This document shows positions 27,483 through 36,746 of a stretch of DNA of 64,000 nt, in pieces; the stretch's first letter is position 1; the number at the start of each line of letters is the position of its first letter. Both the position numbers and the translations under genes were made by a program. The notes beneath the pieces are model-generated. The model was given only the letters and a program-made list of their open reading frames with translations. It was not told where the DNA came from and made no database searches. The stretch is from positions 1-64,000 of the forward strand of contig NZ_AEJC01000414.1 in the NCBI RefSeq assembly GCF_000317595.1, in the 5' to 3' direction. Source of the DNA: Streptomyces ipomoeae 91-03. GTDB lineage: Bacteria; Actinomycetota; Actinomycetes; Streptomycetales; Streptomycetaceae.

Positions 27483-28880
27483 ATGAACCGGACGATATTC
27501 GTGCTCGGGGACTCCGTCCCCGCCCCTCGCAGCGACGAGGAGGCGCCCATGGCGGGCTGGGGCCAGAAGATCGAGGAGCTGCTTCTCGGCCCGACCGAGG
27601 TCGCCAACTACGCCCGCAGCGCCATGACCACCCGCAAGTACTTCACCGAGCGGTTCCCGGCGATGCTCAACCGCATGAAGCGCGGTGACGTCGTCCTCAT
27701 CGGCTTCGGCTGCGTGGACCACATGATCCACAACGGCACCCGGTACGTCCCGATCCCCGAGTACAAGGAACTGCTCCGGCTGTTCGTGACCTACGTGCAC
27801 CAGGAAGGCGGCGTGCCCGTCCTGGTCACCCCGATGGCCCGGTACGCGTTCTCCGCGACCGGCGAGGTCCTCAACACCCTCGGTGAGTACCCCCGCGCCA
27901 TGGTCGAGGTCGCGGGCGAACTCGGCGCCCCGCTGGTCGACCTCACCTCCCGCACGGCGGAACTGTGGGCCGAGATCGGCCCCATGCGGCTGCGCCAGTA
28001 CTTCTGCTGGGTGGACGCGGGCGACCACCCCCTCCACCCCGACGGCAGCGTCGACTCGACCCACCTCAACCACACCGGCGCCTACGAGGTGGCCCGCATC
28101 GTGGTGGCCGGGCTCTGCCACCTCGGCGTGCTCGACAAGTCCGAGGTGAACCTCCCCGCCCTCATGGAACCGCCGACGATGCCCCCGGTCTCCGGCGAGT
28201 TCACCATCCAGGCACCGGAGTCGGCGCTGCACTACGCCCAGCGCACCGGCGAGGCCCCGGTCGTCTCCAAGCCGGCCATGGGCGGCCTCGCGGGGCCCAC
28301 GGTGAAGTTCACCGGCGTCGCCTCACCCGGCACGGACTACCTGCTCTTCTTCGAGGACGGCCAGTACCTCGGCGGTACGGGCGTCGGCGGCGCGGGTCAG
28401 TGGATCTGGCGCCGCTCGGTGAACTGGGCGGCGGGCGACCACGTCGTCCACATCGTGGGGCTGTGCGGCGACGGCTGCACGCCCGTGCGGGAGCACCGCT
28501 TCACCGTGCGGACCGAGGTCCCGGCGCCCCTGATCACGGCACCCGCCGAGGGCGCCTTCGCCGGGCCACGGCCCCGCTTCGCCGGCAAGGCGGCGCAGGG
28601 GGTCACCAAGGTGGTCCTCCTGGAACGCGGCATCCTCATCGGCGCCACCGGCGTCAACGACAACGGCGAGTGGTCCTTCACCCACGCCCACCCCTGGCTG
28701 CCCGGCACCCACACCATCGAGGTGATCGCCCTCTTCGGCGCCACCGAGTCCCCGGCGACCCCGTGCACGTTCAAGGTGGTCGGCATCCCCGAGAACAGTC
28801 CGATCAGGCTGTCCGGCGCCTCCCGCCACGAGTGCGCCGACGCCGTCTGCGAGCACCGGCCGTTCACGGGGGACTGGTAG
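27483..28880 (+). CDS. SGNH-type hydrolase with Ig-like C-terminal repeats
   Basis: 465-aa protein. Residues 1-225 form an SGNH/GDSL hydrolase of the rhamnogalacturonan acetylesterase-like type: GDS at 9-11 gives the nucleophile Ser11, and DSTH at 191-194 gives the catalytic Asp/His pair. Two similar beta-sandwich repeats follow, with FTGVASPGTDYLLFFEDGQ and FAGKAAQGVTKVVLLERG. It has no signal peptide, so it is probably cytosolic or exported unconventionally. As the last gene of the polymer cluster it may remove or transfer acetyl or similar esters on the glycopolymer; that is inference. ATG 27483 is preferred; ATG 27447 is possible. Confidence 0.75.
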   Translation: MNRTIFVLGDSVPAPRSDEEAPMAGWGQKIEELLLGPTEVANYARSAMTTRKYFTERFPAMLNRMKRGDVVLIGFGCVDHMIHNGTRYVPIPEYKELLRLFVTYVHQEGGVPVLVTPMARYAFSATGEVLNTLGEYPRAMVEVAGELGAPLVDLTSRTAELWAEIGPMRLRQYFCWVDAGDHPLHPDGSVDSTHLNHTGAYEVARIVVAGLCHLGVLDKSEVNLPALMEPPTMPPVSGEFTIQAPESALHYAQRTGEAPVVSKPAMGGLAGPTVKFTGVASPGTDYLLFFEDGQYLGGTGVGGAGQWIWRRSVNWAAGDHVVHIVGLCGDGCTPVREHRFTVRTEVPAPLITAPAEGAFAGPRPRFAGKAAQGVTKVVLLERGILIGATGVNDNGEWSFTHAHPWLPGTHTIEVIALFGATESPATPCTFKVVGIPENSPIRLSGASRHECADAVCEHRPFTGDW

Positions 28881-28955
28881 CCGCCGCTGGAACTCCGTTG
28901 TCCGGCGGCGGCTCCGAGCCGAAGGCACGGCCGGCCGCGCGGGAGCGGAATGACA

Positions 28956-28985
28956 GAGGGCCTCCGCCCGGAAGCGAAGGCCCTC
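28956..28985. terminator. Convergent terminator, SGNH gene / fadB
   Basis: GAGGGCCT and AGGCCCTC, 8-bp arms with a 14-nt loop, lie between the stops of the SGNH gene and fadB. The hairpin can serve both strands. Confidence 0.7.
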
Positions 28986-29002
28986 AACCATGTGTCCGGT
29001 GG

Positions 29003-31141
29003 TTACGCCGGAACCGAAGCCAGCCCGGGCTCCAGGAACTTCTTGCCGTTCACCCGCTCGGAGACGCCCTCGCGGTCCAGGTACGGCGTGATGCCGCCCA
29101 GGTGGAAGGGCCAGCCGGCGCCGGTGATCAGGCAGAGGTCGATGTCCTGGGCCTCGGCGACGACACCCTCGTCGAGCATGAGCCCGATCTCCTGGGCGAC
29201 GGCGTCGAGGACGCGGGCCCGCACCTGCTCCTCGGTCAGGACGGAGTCGCCCTGCTTCAGCAGCGCGGCGACCTCGGGGTCCAGCTCCGGCTTGAAGCCG
29301 TTTTCCGCGGAGTAGACGTAGAAGCCGCGCTTGCCGGCCTCGACGACCGCCTTGAGGTTGGGGGAGACCTTGAAACGGTCCGGGAAGGCGCCGTGCAGGG
29401 TCTCGGAGACATGCAGACCGATGGCCGGGCCGACCAGTTCGAGCAGCACCAGCGGCGACATCGGCAGACCCAGCGGCTCGACCGCCTTCTCGGCCACGTC
29501 GACCGGCGTGCCCTCGTCGATCACGTTCTGGATCTCGCCCATGAAGCGGGTGAGGATGCGGTTCACGACGAACGCCGGGGCGTCCTTCACCAGAACCGCC
29601 GTCTTCTTCAGCTTCTTGGCGACGGCGAACGCCGTGGCCAGGGAGGCGTCGTCCGTCTTCTCACCGCGGACGATCTCCAGCAGCGGGAGGATCGCGACCG
29701 GGTTGAAGAAGTGGAAGCCCACGACCCGCTCGGGGTTCTTCAGCTTCGACGCCATCTCGGTGACCGACAGCGACGAGGTGTTGGTGGCGAGGATCGCGTG
29801 CGCCGGGGCGACCGCCTCGACCTCCGCGAACACCTGCTGCTTGACGCCGATCTCCTCGAACACGGCTTCGATGATGAAGTCCGCGTCCGCGAAGCCCTCG
29901 GCCTTGTCCAGCACACCGGTGACCAGGGCCTTGAGGCGGTTGGCCTTGTCCTGGTTGATACGGCCCTTGCCGAGCAGCTTGTCGATCTCGGCGTGGACGT
30001 AGCCCACACCCTTGTCGACGCGCTCCTGGTCGATGTCGGTCAGCACGACCGGCACCTCGAGGCGGCGCAGGAACAGCAGGGCGAGCTGGGAGGCCATCAG
30101 ACCGGCGCCGACGACGCCGACCTTCGTGACCGGGCGGGCCAGGTTCTTGTCCGGGGCGCCCGCCGGGCGCTTGCCGCGCTTCTGCACCAGGTTGAAGGCG
30201 TAGATGCCGGCGCGCAGCTCGCCGCCCATGATCAGGTCGGCGAGGGCGACGTCCTCGGCGTCGTAGCCCTGCTGGAGGTCGCCGTTCTTGGCGGCGGCGA
30301 TGATGTCCAGCGCGCGGTACGCGGCCGGGGCCGCCCCGTGCACCTTGGAGTCCGCGATGAAGCGGCCCTTGGCGACGGCCTGGTCCCAGGCCTCACCGCG
30401 GTCGATGACCGGGCGCTCGACCTCGATGTCACCCTTGATGACCTGGGCCGTCCAGACCAGCGACTGCTCCAGGAAGTCCGCGCCCTCGAAGATCGCGTCG
30501 GCGATGCCGAGGTCGTAGACCTGCTGGCCCTTGAGCTGCTTGTTCTGGTTGAGGCTGTTCTCGATGATCACCGAGACGGCCTTGTCGGCCCCGATCAGGT
30601 TGGGCAGCAGCGTGCAGCCGCCCCAGCCCGGGACGAGACCGAGGAAGACCTCGGGCAGCGAGAAGGCGGGCAGGGCCTTGGAGACGGTCCGGTACCGGCA
30701 GTGCAGACCGACCTCGACGCCACCGCCCATCGCGGCACCGTTGTAGTACGCGAAGGTCGGGACCGCGAGGGCGGACAGGCGCTTGAAGACCTCGTGGCCG
30801 CCCTTGCCGATGGCGAGCGCGTGGTCGTACTCCTTGAGGATCTCCACGCCCTTGAGGTCGGCGCCGACCGCGAAGATGAACGGCTTGCCGGTGACACCGA
30901 CACCGACGATCTCGCCGGCCGCGGCCTCCTTCTCGACCTGGTCGATGGCGGTGTTGAGGTTCGCCAGCGAGCCCGGGCCGAAGGTGGTCGGCTTGGTGTG
31001 GTCGAAGCCGTTGTCCAGCGTGATCAGGGCGAAGCGCCCGGCGCCGTACGGCAGGTCGAGGTGGCGTACGTGCGCACTCGTGACGACCTCGTCCGGGAAC
31101 AGGTCCGAGGCCTGCTTCAGAAGCTCGGCGGTGGTGCTCAC
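29003..31141 (-). CDS. fadB: Fatty-acid oxidation bifunctional protein FadB
   Basis: 712-aa enoyl-CoA hydratase / 3-hydroxyacyl-CoA dehydrogenase, the middle two steps of beta-oxidation. The N-terminal crotonase domain has NGAAMGGGVEVGLHCRYR, whose glycines form the oxyanion hole. The dehydrogenase domain has the NAD-binding VGVVGAGLMASQLALLFLRR, then GFHFFNPVAILPLLEIVRGE, and ends with two helical C-terminal domains. GTG 31141 overlaps the fadA stop by 4 nt, so the thiolase and hydratase/dehydrogenase are made together, probably as an alpha2beta2 trifunctional complex. Confidence 0.92.
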   Translation of the reverse strand: MSTTAELLKQASDLFPDEVVTSAHVRHLDLPYGAGRFALITLDNGFDHTKPTTFGPGSLANLNTAIDQVEKEAAAGEIVGVGVTGKPFIFAVGADLKGVEILKEYDHALAIGKGGHEVFKRLSALAVPTFAYYNGAAMGGGVEVGLHCRYRTVSKALPAFSLPEVFLGLVPGWGGCTLLPNLIGADKAVSVIIENSLNQNKQLKGQQVYDLGIADAIFEGADFLEQSLVWTAQVIKGDIEVERPVIDRGEAWDQAVAKGRFIADSKVHGAAPAAYRALDIIAAAKNGDLQQGYDAEDVALADLIMGGELRAGIYAFNLVQKRGKRPAGAPDKNLARPVTKVGVVGAGLMASQLALLFLRRLEVPVVLTDIDQERVDKGVGYVHAEIDKLLGKGRINQDKANRLKALVTGVLDKAEGFADADFIIEAVFEEIGVKQQVFAEVEAVAPAHAILATNTSSLSVTEMASKLKNPERVVGFHFFNPVAILPLLEIVRGEKTDDASLATAFAVAKKLKKTAVLVKDAPAFVVNRILTRFMGEIQNVIDEGTPVDVAEKAVEPLGLPMSPLVLLELVGPAIGLHVSETLHGAFPDRFKVSPNLKAVVEAGKRGFYVYSAENGFKPELDPEVAALLKQGDSVLTEEQVRARVLDAVAQEIGLMLDEGVVAEAQDIDLCLITGAGWPFHLGGITPYLDREGVSERVNGKKFLEPGLASVPA

Positions 31142-32355
31142 TTGTCCCCCTCGAAGTGCGGGTTCTCCCAGATGACCGTCGCGCCCATGCCGAAGCCGAC
31201 GCACATGGTGGTCAGGCCGTAGCGGACGTTCGGCTGTTCCTCGAACTGGCGGGCCAGCTGCGTCATCAGACGGACGCCGGAGGAGGCCAGCGGGTGACCG
31301 AAGGCGATGGCGCCGCCGTACTGGTTGACGCGCGCGTCGTCGTCGGCGATGCCGTAGTGCTCCAGGAAGGCCAGCACCTGGACGGCGAAGGCCTCGTTGA
31401 TCTCGAACAGGCCGATGTCGTCGATGGACAGCCCCGCCTGGGCGAGCGCCTTCTCGGTGGCCGGGATGGGACCGTAGCCCATGACCTCCGGCTCGACACC
31501 CGCGAAGGAGTACGCGACGAGGCGCATCTTGACCGGCAGGTTGTTCTCGCGGGCGAAGTCCTCGCTCGCGATGATCGAGGCGGTGGCACCGTCGTTCAGA
31601 CCGGCCGCGTTACCAGCGGTTACTCGCCCGTGCACCCGGAACGGCGTCTTCAGGTTCGCCAGGTTCTCCAGCGTGGTGCCGGGACGCATCGGCTCGTCGG
31701 CGGTGACCAGACCCCAGCCGGTCTCGCCGCCCTCGGGGTTCGTGCGGCGCACCGAGATCGGCACCAGGTCCTGCTGGATCTTGCCGTTGGCGTACGCCTT
31801 GGCGGCCTTCTCCTGCGAGCGCACGGCGTACTCGTCGGCACGCTGCTTGGTGATCGTCGGGTAGCGGTCGTGCAGGTTCTCGGCGGTCATGCCCATGAAC
31901 AGGGCCGACTCGTCGACCAGCTTCTCGCTGACGAACCGCGGGTTCGGGTCCACGCCCTCGCCCATCGGGTGACGGCCCATGTGCTCGACACCACCGGCGA
32001 TGGCGACGTCGTACGCGCCGAAGGCGACGGAACCGGCGACCGTGGTGACGGCGGTCAGGGCGCCGGCGCACATGCGGTCGATCGAGTAGCCCGGGACGGA
32101 CTGCGGGAGACCGGCGAGGATTCCGGCCGTACGGCCGATGGTGAGCCCCTGGTCACCGATCTGCGTGGTCGCGGCGATGGCGACCTCGTCGATCTTCTGC
32201 GGCTCCAGACCGGGGTTGCGGCGCAGCAGCTCCCGGATCGCCTTCACGACGAGGTCGTCGGCGCGGGTCTCGTGGTAGATGCCCTTCGGGCCCGCCTTGC
32301 CGAACGGGGTGCGGACGCCGTCGACGAAGACGACGTCCCTGACGGTACGAGGCAC
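31138..32355 (-). CDS. fadA: Acetyl-CoA C-acyltransferase (thiolase) FadA
   Basis: 405-aa thiolase that cleaves 3-ketoacyl-CoA in the last beta-oxidation step. The nucleophilic cysteine is in SIDRMCAGALTAV. The catalytic His is in GGAIAFGHPLASSGVRLMTQ, and the second Cys is in TTMCVGFGMGATVI. GTG 32355 is selected because GGAGGAG lies 7-8 nt upstream. First gene of the fadAB operon. A 16-bp palindrome 50 bp upstream is a likely operator. Confidence 0.92.
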   Translation of the reverse strand: MPRTVRDVVFVDGVRTPFGKAGPKGIYHETRADDLVVKAIRELLRRNPGLEPQKIDEVAIAATTQIGDQGLTIGRTAGILAGLPQSVPGYSIDRMCAGALTAVTTVAGSVAFGAYDVAIAGGVEHMGRHPMGEGVDPNPRFVSEKLVDESALFMGMTAENLHDRYPTITKQRADEYAVRSQEKAAKAYANGKIQQDLVPISVRRTNPEGGETGWGLVTADEPMRPGTTLENLANLKTPFRVHGRVTAGNAAGLNDGATASIIASEDFARENNLPVKMRLVAYSFAGVEPEVMGYGPIPATEKALAQAGLSIDDIGLFEINEAFAVQVLAFLEHYGIADDDARVNQYGGAIAFGHPLASSGVRLMTQLARQFEEQPNVRYGLTTMCVGFGMGATVIWENPHFEGDK

Positions 32356-32739
32356 GATGGCTCTCCTCCAGAGGTGCGGGATGGCACTACTGCTGCGCGG
32401 CACGCTGAGCGCGCGCTCAGTCCCATGCTACTTACGAGTAACAGCACTGCACACCCCTGGGCGGGTGAGCGGCGAAGGTCACATGGGTTGACTGAGGGTC
32501 GAGTGCGGCGATCGAGGGGTGGACGCTCTGGCGGCGGCCCCCCCCGGTGAAGCGCGTCCCGAACGGCGCGACCGGAAGCGCGAGTCCCTGAACCGGTCCA
32601 GCCTCTGGCTCGAAGCTGTCCCGAAATCTTTCGACCCCCTTGGCGAAATAGGGACTTTACCGGTTCAGTGACGGCTGTCAGAGTGCCGAACCAGCCAACC
32701 CACTCGTGCTCTTCCGTCCCGAACGGAGCTGGTGCGCAC
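32356..32739. other. Divergent intergenic region, fadA / sugar ABC operon
   Basis: This 384-bp region has no gene. It holds a perfect palindrome at 32405-32420 and an interrupted inverted repeat TTAC...GTAA at about 32431-32440 (fadA side), plus an AT-richer segment near 32640-32665 that probably contains the promoter of the ABC operon. Confidence 0.55.
32405..32420. promoter_or_regulatory. Palindrome CTGAGCGCGCGCTCAG upstream of fadA
   Basis: A perfect 16-bp palindrome whose nearer end is 50 bp upstream of the fadA start. Its size fits an operator of a TetR-family regulator, the class that commonly controls actinobacterial fatty-acid oxidation. No such regulator is adjacent. Confidence 0.5.
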
Positions 32740-34062
32740 ATGAACAACCGAAGGACACTCGCCGCCACAGGAACACTTCTCGCCGCCGCGCTCCTCGCGG
32801 CCGGCTGCACAGGCAGCGAAGGCAGCTCGAAGGGCGCCGACGCCAAGGCCCCCGACGATCCGTCCCAGGTCTCCGGAACCATCAAGGTCCTCACCCACCG
32901 CACCGACATCGTGCAGGACGGCACGATGAAGAAGTACGCGGACGCCTTCAACAAGAAATACCCGAAGGTCAAGGTCGTCTTCGAGGCCCTCACGGACTAC
33001 GAGGCCGAGGTCAAGATCCGTATGAACACGGAGAACTACGGCGACGTCCTGATGATCCCGGCCGTCATCAAGAAGAACGACTACCCCAAGTTCTTCGCCT
33101 CGCTGGGCACCGAGGAGGAGCTGAGCAAGAAATACCGCTTCACCGGGTTCAGCGCGGTCGACGGCAAGGTCTACGGGCAGACCACGAACGGCGGCACCCC
33201 CGGCTTCCTCTACAACAAGCGGGTCTGGGCCGAGGCCGGCGTCACCGAATGGCCCACCGCACCGCAGGAGTTCCTCACCGCGCTGAAGGCCATCAAGGAC
33301 AAGACCGACGCGATCCCCTACTACACCAACTTCGCCGCCCAGTGGCCGCTCACCTACTGGACGTACGTCAACGGCTCGGTCAGCTGCGACGTCCAGGCGA
33401 CCAGCAGGCTCGCCGAGGGCGACCCATGGGCAAAGGGCGCCGATCTGCGCGTCGGCGACACCCTGCTGCACGACATCGTGAACCAGGGACTCATCGAGAA
33501 GGACCCGACGACCACCAACTGGGAGGGCTCCAAGCCCCGGTTCGCGAAGGGCGAGATCGCCACCGCGTGGCTCGGTTCCTGGGCGGTCCTGCAGTTCCGC
33601 CAGGCCGCCGAGAAGGCCGGCACCGATCCCGACGACATCGGCTTCATGCCGTTCCCCGCCCAGGTCGACGGCCAGTTCTGCGCGGTCCTCAGCCCCGACT
33701 ACAACCAGGCCGTCAACATCAACTCCAAGCACAAGGAGGCGGCCCGCGCCTGGATCGACTGGTTCAGCACCGAGTCCGGCTACGCGGAGGACAATCTGCT
33801 GCCCTCCGTCCTCAAGGACGCCCCGCTGCCCGAGGCGCTGAAGCCGTACCAGCAGGCCGGGGTGAAGCTCATCGAGCTCGACGACTCCAAGGGCGGCCTG
33901 GTCAAGGAGATCGACAGCGCCTCCGAGGTCGGCCTCTACGGCCCCGCCTACCGGCAGGAACTCGTCGACCTCGCGCGCGGCGCCAAGGACGGCGACCTCG
34001 ACGACTTCTTCGCCGACCTCAGCGAGCGCTGGACCGAGGCCCAGAAGACCGTGGGGTCCTGA
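32740..34062 (+). CDS. CUT1 ABC transporter sugar-binding lipoprotein
   Basis: 440-aa family-1 solute-binding protein. ATG 32740 follows GGAG by 11 nt. The signal LAATGTLLAAALLAAGC is a lipobox. The mature protein starts with a Ser/Gly linker, then VSGTIKVLTHRTDIVQDGTM, typical of carbohydrate-binding components. First gene of a three-gene importer operon with no ATPase gene; such Streptomyces systems generally borrow MsiK. The substrate cannot be told from sequence. Confidence 0.87.
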   Translation: MNNRRTLAATGTLLAAALLAAGCTGSEGSSKGADAKAPDDPSQVSGTIKVLTHRTDIVQDGTMKKYADAFNKKYPKVKVVFEALTDYEAEVKIRMNTENYGDVLMIPAVIKKNDYPKFFASLGTEEELSKKYRFTGFSAVDGKVYGQTTNGGTPGFLYNKRVWAEAGVTEWPTAPQEFLTALKAIKDKTDAIPYYTNFAAQWPLTYWTYVNGSVSCDVQATSRLAEGDPWAKGADLRVGDTLLHDIVNQGLIEKDPTTTNWEGSKPRFAKGEIATAWLGSWAVLQFRQAAEKAGTDPDDIGFMPFPAQVDGQFCAVLSPDYNQAVNINSKHKEAARAWIDWFSTESGYAEDNLLPSVLKDAPLPEALKPYQQAGVKLIELDDSKGGLVKEIDSASEVGLYGPAYRQELVDLARGAKDGDLDDFFADLSERWTEAQKTVGS

Positions 34063-35015
34063 TGGCCCCCACGCACACCCAGGAGAAGACGGCGCGGCCC
34101 CCGACGGCCGAGCCCCCGCCCCCGGCATCCCGACGGGTGCCACGCAGGGTGTACGTGTGGCGAAAGCTCACCCCCTGGCTCTTCCTCGCCGCCCCGCTCG
34201 CCCTCCTGATCACCTTCACCTACGCGCCGGTCGCCAACATGCTGGCGTACAGCCTCACCGACTGGGACGGCGTCAGCCCCGACCTGAACTACATCGGCGT
34301 CGACAACTACGTCGAGATCTTCACCCGCCCCGAGCTGTTCCAGGTCTTCTTCGTCAGTGGCTACTACCTGGCCGCCTCCGCCGTGCAGATAGCCGCCGCC
34401 CTCTACTTCGCGACGATCCTCAGCTTCAACGTCCGCTTCCGGAACTTCTTCAAGGGCGTCCTCTTCTTCCCGTATCTGATCAACGGGGTCGCGATCGGTT
34501 TCGTCTTCCTCTACTTCTTCCAGGACGGCGGCACCCTCGACTCCGTCCTCGCCCTCTTCGGGTACGAGACGGACCGGGCCTGGCTGGGCACGTCCACCTC
34601 CGCGAACATCTCCCTCGCGGGCGTCTCCGTCTGGCGCTACCTGGGCCTGAACTTCGTCCTCTTCCTCGGCGCGATCCAGTCCATCCCCGGGGAGCTGTAC
34701 GAGGCCGCCGAGCTGGACGGCGCGAACCGCTGGCACCAGTTCCGGTACATCATCGCGCCCGGCATCAAACCGGTCCTGAGCCTGAGCGTGATCCTCTCGA
34801 TCTCCGGGTCCCTCTCGGTCTTCGAGATCCCGTACATCATGACCGGCGGCGCCACCGGTACCGAGACCTTCGTGATCCAGACGGTCAAGCTCGCCTTCCA
34901 GTTCAACAAGACGGGCCTGGCCTCCGCCGCGGCGGTCGTCCTGCTGCTGATCATCCTGGCGGTGACATGGCTGCAACGCCGTCTGGTCCCCGACGACAGG
35001 GTGGACCTCGTATGA
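34062..35015 (+). CDS. CUT1 ABC transporter permease, first
   Basis: 317-aa permease, with ATG 34062 overlapping the previous TGA by one base. A Pro-rich N-terminal tail is followed by six predicted helices, the first being LTPWLFLAAPLALLITFTY. The EAA docking loop is YEAAELDGANRWHQFRYII. It pairs with the next gene. Confidence 0.87.
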   Translation: MAPTHTQEKTARPPTAEPPPPASRRVPRRVYVWRKLTPWLFLAAPLALLITFTYAPVANMLAYSLTDWDGVSPDLNYIGVDNYVEIFTRPELFQVFFVSGYYLAASAVQIAAALYFATILSFNVRFRNFFKGVLFFPYLINGVAIGFVFLYFFQDGGTLDSVLALFGYETDRAWLGTSTSANISLAGVSVWRYLGLNFVLFLGAIQSIPGELYEAAELDGANRWHQFRYIIAPGIKPVLSLSVILSISGSLSVFEIPYIMTGGATGTETFVIQTVKLAFQFNKTGLASAAAVVLLLIILAVTWLQRRLVPDDRVDLV

Positions 35016-35866
35016 CACTGACGTCCCCAACCCCCGTGATACGCCGCCGAGTGGCCCGCGCACTGACGTATCTCTCCCTCGTCGTGGCGTCGATCGTGGT
35101 CCTGCTGCCCCTGGTGGTCGTTCTGCTGACGTCGCTCAAGACGGAACAGCAGATGTCCGACGACAGCGGAGCCCTGACCCCGCCGGACGACTTCCTGAAC
35201 CTCGCGAACTACGCGACGGCGTTCCGGGACGGCGAGATGCTCGCCGCCTTCGGCAACACGGCCTTCATCCTCTGCTTCGCCGTCACCGGAACGGTCCTCA
35301 TCGGCTCCATGGCGGCCTACGCCATCGACCGCTTCACCTTCCGCTTCCGGAAACTCGTGGTGGCCCTCTTCCTCGTCGCCACCCTCGTCCCCGGGGTCAC
35401 CACCCAGGTGGCGACCTTCCAGATCGTCGACAGCTTCGGCATGTTCGACACCCTCTGGGCCCCGATCGCCCTCTACATGGGCACCGACATCGTCTCGATC
35501 TACATCTTCCTGCAGTTCGTACGGTCCATCCCGATCTCTCTCGACGAGTCGGCCCGCCTGGACGGCGCGAACGCCTTCACGATCTACCGGAAGATCATCT
35601 TCCCGCTCCTGAAACCCGCGATCGCCACCGTCGTCATAGTCAAGGGCATCACGGTCTACAACGACTTCTACATCCCCTTCCTCTACATGCCCTCCGACGA
35701 CCTCGGCGTGATCTCGACCTCCCTCTTCCGCTTCCAGGGCCCCTTCGGCGCCCACTGGGAGACGATCTCGGCAGGAGCGGTCCTGGTCATCCTGCCGACA
35801 CTGATCGTCTTCCTGGCATTGCAGAGGTTCATCTACAACGGCTTCATGAGGGGAGCGACGAAGTAG
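35012..35866 (+). CDS. CUT1 ABC transporter permease, second
   Basis: 284-aa permease, with ATG 35012 overlapping the upstream stop by 4 nt. Six helices are predicted; the docking loop is DESARLDGANAFTIYRKIIF, where Ser replaces the first Ala of the usual EAA. The C-terminus QRFIYNGFMRGATK is the usual ending of this permease class. It completes the importer operon. Confidence 0.87.
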   Translation: MTLTSPTPVIRRRVARALTYLSLVVASIVVLLPLVVVLLTSLKTEQQMSDDSGALTPPDDFLNLANYATAFRDGEMLAAFGNTAFILCFAVTGTVLIGSMAAYAIDRFTFRFRKLVVALFLVATLVPGVTTQVATFQIVDSFGMFDTLWAPIALYMGTDIVSIYIFLQFVRSIPISLDESARLDGANAFTIYRKIIFPLLKPAIATVVIVKGITVYNDFYIPFLYMPSDDLGVISTSLFRFQGPFGAHWETISAGAVLVILPTLIVFLALQRFIYNGFMRGATK

Positions 35867-35975
35867 GCCCCACCCCCATGAGGCAGGGCCATGGCCAGGC
35901 GGTGAGCCGAGGGTGCGTCGGCTCACCGACCTGGCCGAGGCGTCGGCGCGGCTACTCGTCAGGCGCGAACCCGGC

Positions 35976-36470
35976 TCAGCCCTTCGGGTTGCTCATCCAG
36001 CCGGAGGTCTTGCAGCGGCTGCCGTTGCAGATCTCGACCCGCATGCCCCACAGCGGCTCCTCGCCCTTGAAGGGCTTCCTCAGCCACTGCTGGTAGCCGG
36101 AGCAGTTCTTGGTGTACTTCCGCCACGGCCCCTTCCACACGTACGGCTTCTGGTTGGCGTAGCTGTACTGCTGCGCCTGGATGCGCATCTTGGGCTTCTT
36201 GCCGTCCTTGCACGCGGTGTCGTTCACGGACATGCTCACCACGGCGGAGAACCGGCCGGTGAACTTCACCGTGGCGCTGCCGCAGGCACCGGTGAAACAG
36301 ACGTCCTTGCGGGCCTGCGCGGAGACATCGCCGGCGGCGACCATCGACGACCGCGCCGACGTACCGGTGGCCGTGGCGGCGGCCACGGGGGAGGCGGTGG
36401 CGAACAGCGGTGTGCCGAGGGCCGCCAGGGCGGTGGCCGCCGTCATCGCGGTGCGGATGCTGAGGGGCAT
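35976..36470 (-). CDS. Small secreted cysteine-rich protein, unknown function
   Basis: 164-aa protein from ATG 36470. Residues 1-32 are a standard Sec signal peptide (ATALAALGTPLFATASPVAA). The mature part has six cysteines (DVCFTGACG, DTACKDG, TKNCSGY, EICNGSRCK), enough for three disulfides, and many aromatic and basic residues (YVWKGPWRKYTKN). It resembles small secreted proteins of Streptomyces with no assigned role. It lies convergent to the ABC operon and divergent from the large STAND gene. Confidence 0.75.
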   Translation of the reverse strand: MPLSIRTAMTAATALAALGTPLFATASPVAAATATGTSARSSMVAAGDVSAQARKDVCFTGACGSATVKFTGRFSAVVSMSVNDTACKDGKKPKMRIQAQQYSYANQKPYVWKGPWRKYTKNCSGYQQWLRKPFKGEEPLWGMRVEICNGSRCKTSGWMSNPKG

Positions 36471-36746
36471 GGTTCGTCCTCGTCCTTTCCGTGTGGGTTT
36501 GGTGCGGACGTTCGGATCACCGCGAACGTCCGGATCGCTGTGGAGAGCTGGATCACTACGAGCGACCGGCCGGCCGGTGGCGTTCATGGCGATCGGCGTC
36601 GACCGGGCCGGTGATTCGAGTTCAGCCTGGTCGGAGTTGTTCAGCAGGCCCCCTTCGCCACAACTGAACAAAACGGCGGCGTGGGTTGAGCGGGGCATGA
36701 CGGGTAAGGCAGGAGAGGAGAGTCGGGGGACGAGGGGACCAGTGCG

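Noticed and set aside
20099..28880. Secondary-metabolite gene cluster
   Set aside because: No PKS, NRPS or terpene synthase genes; the content fits wall-polymer synthesis.
27965..31222. Long + strand frame (1085 codons) across SGNH and fadB
   Set aside because: It spans two real genes and their terminator, mostly antisense to fadB, with low-complexity content.
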